DNA of 60,332 nucleotides from NCBI GenBank assembly GCA_017882455.1, contig JADGPL010000018.1, forward strand, positions 1-60,332. The letters run 5' to 3'. The notes beneath the pieces were generated by a model that was given only the letters and a program-made list of their open reading frames with translations, was not told the origin of the DNA and ran no database searches. This DNA is from Solirubrobacteraceae bacterium (GTDB lineage Bacteria > Actinomycetota > Thermoleophilia > Solirubrobacterales > Solirubrobacteraceae). A program made the position numbers and the translations under genes. Of this stretch, positions 59,558-60,332 are shown in pieces. Within the stretch, counting starts at the first letter, position 1; each line of letters opens with the position of its first letter.

Positions 59558-60196
59558 CTAGGCGGCGGCTTGGTCGGGTAGTGCGTCTTCGCCTCCATAG
59601 AAAAGGAGGAACGAATCTACAATCTCCTTAAAGGATGCGACGGCATTTTGGCTAGTCGCGTGGAGGATATCTGCGAGTTCGCCCGATTTGCTTGCTGGTT
59701 CGTTCGTCAGCCGGAGCAGCCGGTCGAAGCTCTCAACAAGCCAAGGCAGCGGGGCGCTGTGAATCGTCTTGAGCATTCCGATCGGGACGGCCATTTGCTC
59801 GATCTCGTCTGGCTGACGATTGCGATCCGCGAGCAGCCGGATCAGCTCTGCTCGTTCAGTGGGTCCAAGGACCTTCAACTCCTTCGTGCGCCCGAGCCGA
59901 GCTGCAAGCTGTTTGACGTCGGCCCTGGATACCCGCGCCTGGATCGCTGCGTACACCAACTTGGCCTCGACTTTGGCGGCGAGCACAACCGACCAAACCA
60001 GTGCCGCGGCGATGTTGACGAGCCCCAGCGCACCCAGGCCCCACCAGCCAAGCGACACAACAGCGAGCCCGAGCCCCAAGAGCTCGAGGAACGTAAGCGC
60101 AGTCGCCGGAAACGAGCCGAACTCTAGACGTCGACGGCCGCTCAGCAACAAGGCGAGCGAAGCAACAAGCGTGGCTATGGAAATGGCGAACTCCAT
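59558..60196 (-). CDS. Hypothetical membrane protein
   Basis: A 212-aa protein from ATG 60194-60196 (MEFAISIATL); a longer frame begins at 60250. About three hydrophobic helices (~5-18, 30-50, 55-75) are followed by a ~140-aa soluble helical domain. It has no recognised motif. The sequence is noticeably less GC-biased than the metabolic genes. Confidence 0.6.
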   Translation of the reverse strand: MEFAISIATLVASLALLLSGRRRLEFGSFPATALTFLELLGLGLAVVSLGWWGLGALGLVNIAAALVWSVVLAAKVEAKLVYAAIQARVSRADVKQLAARLGRTKELKVLGPTERAELIRLLADRNRQPDEIEQMAVPIGMLKTIHSAPLPWLVESFDRLLRLTNEPASKSGELADILHATSQNAVASFKEIVDSFLLFYGGEDALPDQAAA

Positions 60197-60239
60197 GCCT
60201 CGCGATTTTAATGGCATCGTCGGGCGAAAGGGACTACGG

Positions 60240-60332
60240 ATGAATGTCAAATCACGGAGCGCGTTGCATGGGATCGTGCAACAGTTCTTGGTGGGCGTCG
60301 GTGACGACGAGCTAAAGCGCAGGCGTTTGGGC
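60240..60332 (+). CDS. 5' end of an unknown gene, cut by the window edge
   Basis: The frame from ATG 60240 stays open to the last base (31 codons, MNVKSRSALHGIVQQF...). AAAGGGA (60227-60233) gives a good ribosome site 6 nt upstream. It is divergent from the membrane gene, with 43 bp between starts. Too short to identify. Confidence 0.55.
   Translation, partial: MNVKSRSALHGIVQQFLVGVGDDELKRRRLG

Overview
The window is a GC-rich, gene-dense chromosomal segment of an actinobacterium. Frequent GTG/TTG starts, many 4-bp start/stop overlaps (ATGA, GTGA), NarL/DosR-type regulators, MarR/GntR/ArsR repressors and a CydABDC locus point to the class Thermoleophilia (Solirubrobacterales-like). That placement is inferred from gene content and style; there is no rRNA or tRNA here to test it.

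Left part (1-29,300) is energy and stress metabolism. It holds a short repeat cluster, a quinone oxidoreductase-like MDR, small membrane proteins, an unusual split b6-type cytochrome b module (2819-4706), a NarL-type response regulator, a tandem universal stress protein, phosphoketolase plus acetate kinase (xfp-ackA), FtsH, and a Kef-type antiporter. A long minus-strand block follows: ABC exporter, TreT-like trehalose synthase, then cydA-cydB-cydD-cydC. A second response regulator converges on and overlaps a GAF-domain histidine kinase, followed by an NDH-2-like flavoprotein and another universal stress protein. Together these resemble a low-oxygen / low-energy survival locus (inference).

Middle (29,270-36,750) is membrane adaptation and regulation: two fatty acid desaturases, a cold-shock protein, a GNAT, a MarR-MFS pair with a palindrome at the promoter, a YtrA-like GntR with a membrane protein, and small hypothetical membrane proteins.

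The most interesting region is 36,754-43,870. It is a compact carrier-protein pathway: acyl carrier protein, a SerRS-like amino acid:[carrier protein] ligase, an ATP-grasp ligase, an acyl-CoA dehydrogenase-like flavoenzyme, a lipoprotein esterase, an AcpS-type phosphopantetheinyl transferase, and a convergent tandem alpha/beta hydrolase. It lacks NRPS modules and looks like a free-standing system that loads, oxidises and ligates a carrier-bound amino acid.

Next come an L,D-transpeptidase pseudogene and an ArsR-controlled six-gene group 4 [NiFe]-hydrogenase operon (44,858-51,682; HyfB-C-E-F-G-I-like). All four Ni-site cysteines and the proximal cluster cysteines are present. No ferredoxin-type subunit, formate dehydrogenase or maturation gene lies nearby.

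The right end (53,500-60,332) is an accessory island with base composition less GC-biased in places. It has three toxin-antitoxin modules (MazEF-like, HigBA/Gp49-like, HicAB) around the decayed C-terminal end of a large serine recombinase, then an unrecognised zinc-ribbon protein, a PIN-like protein, a membrane protein and the start of one further gene. A degenerate 19-bp repeat punctuates this island.
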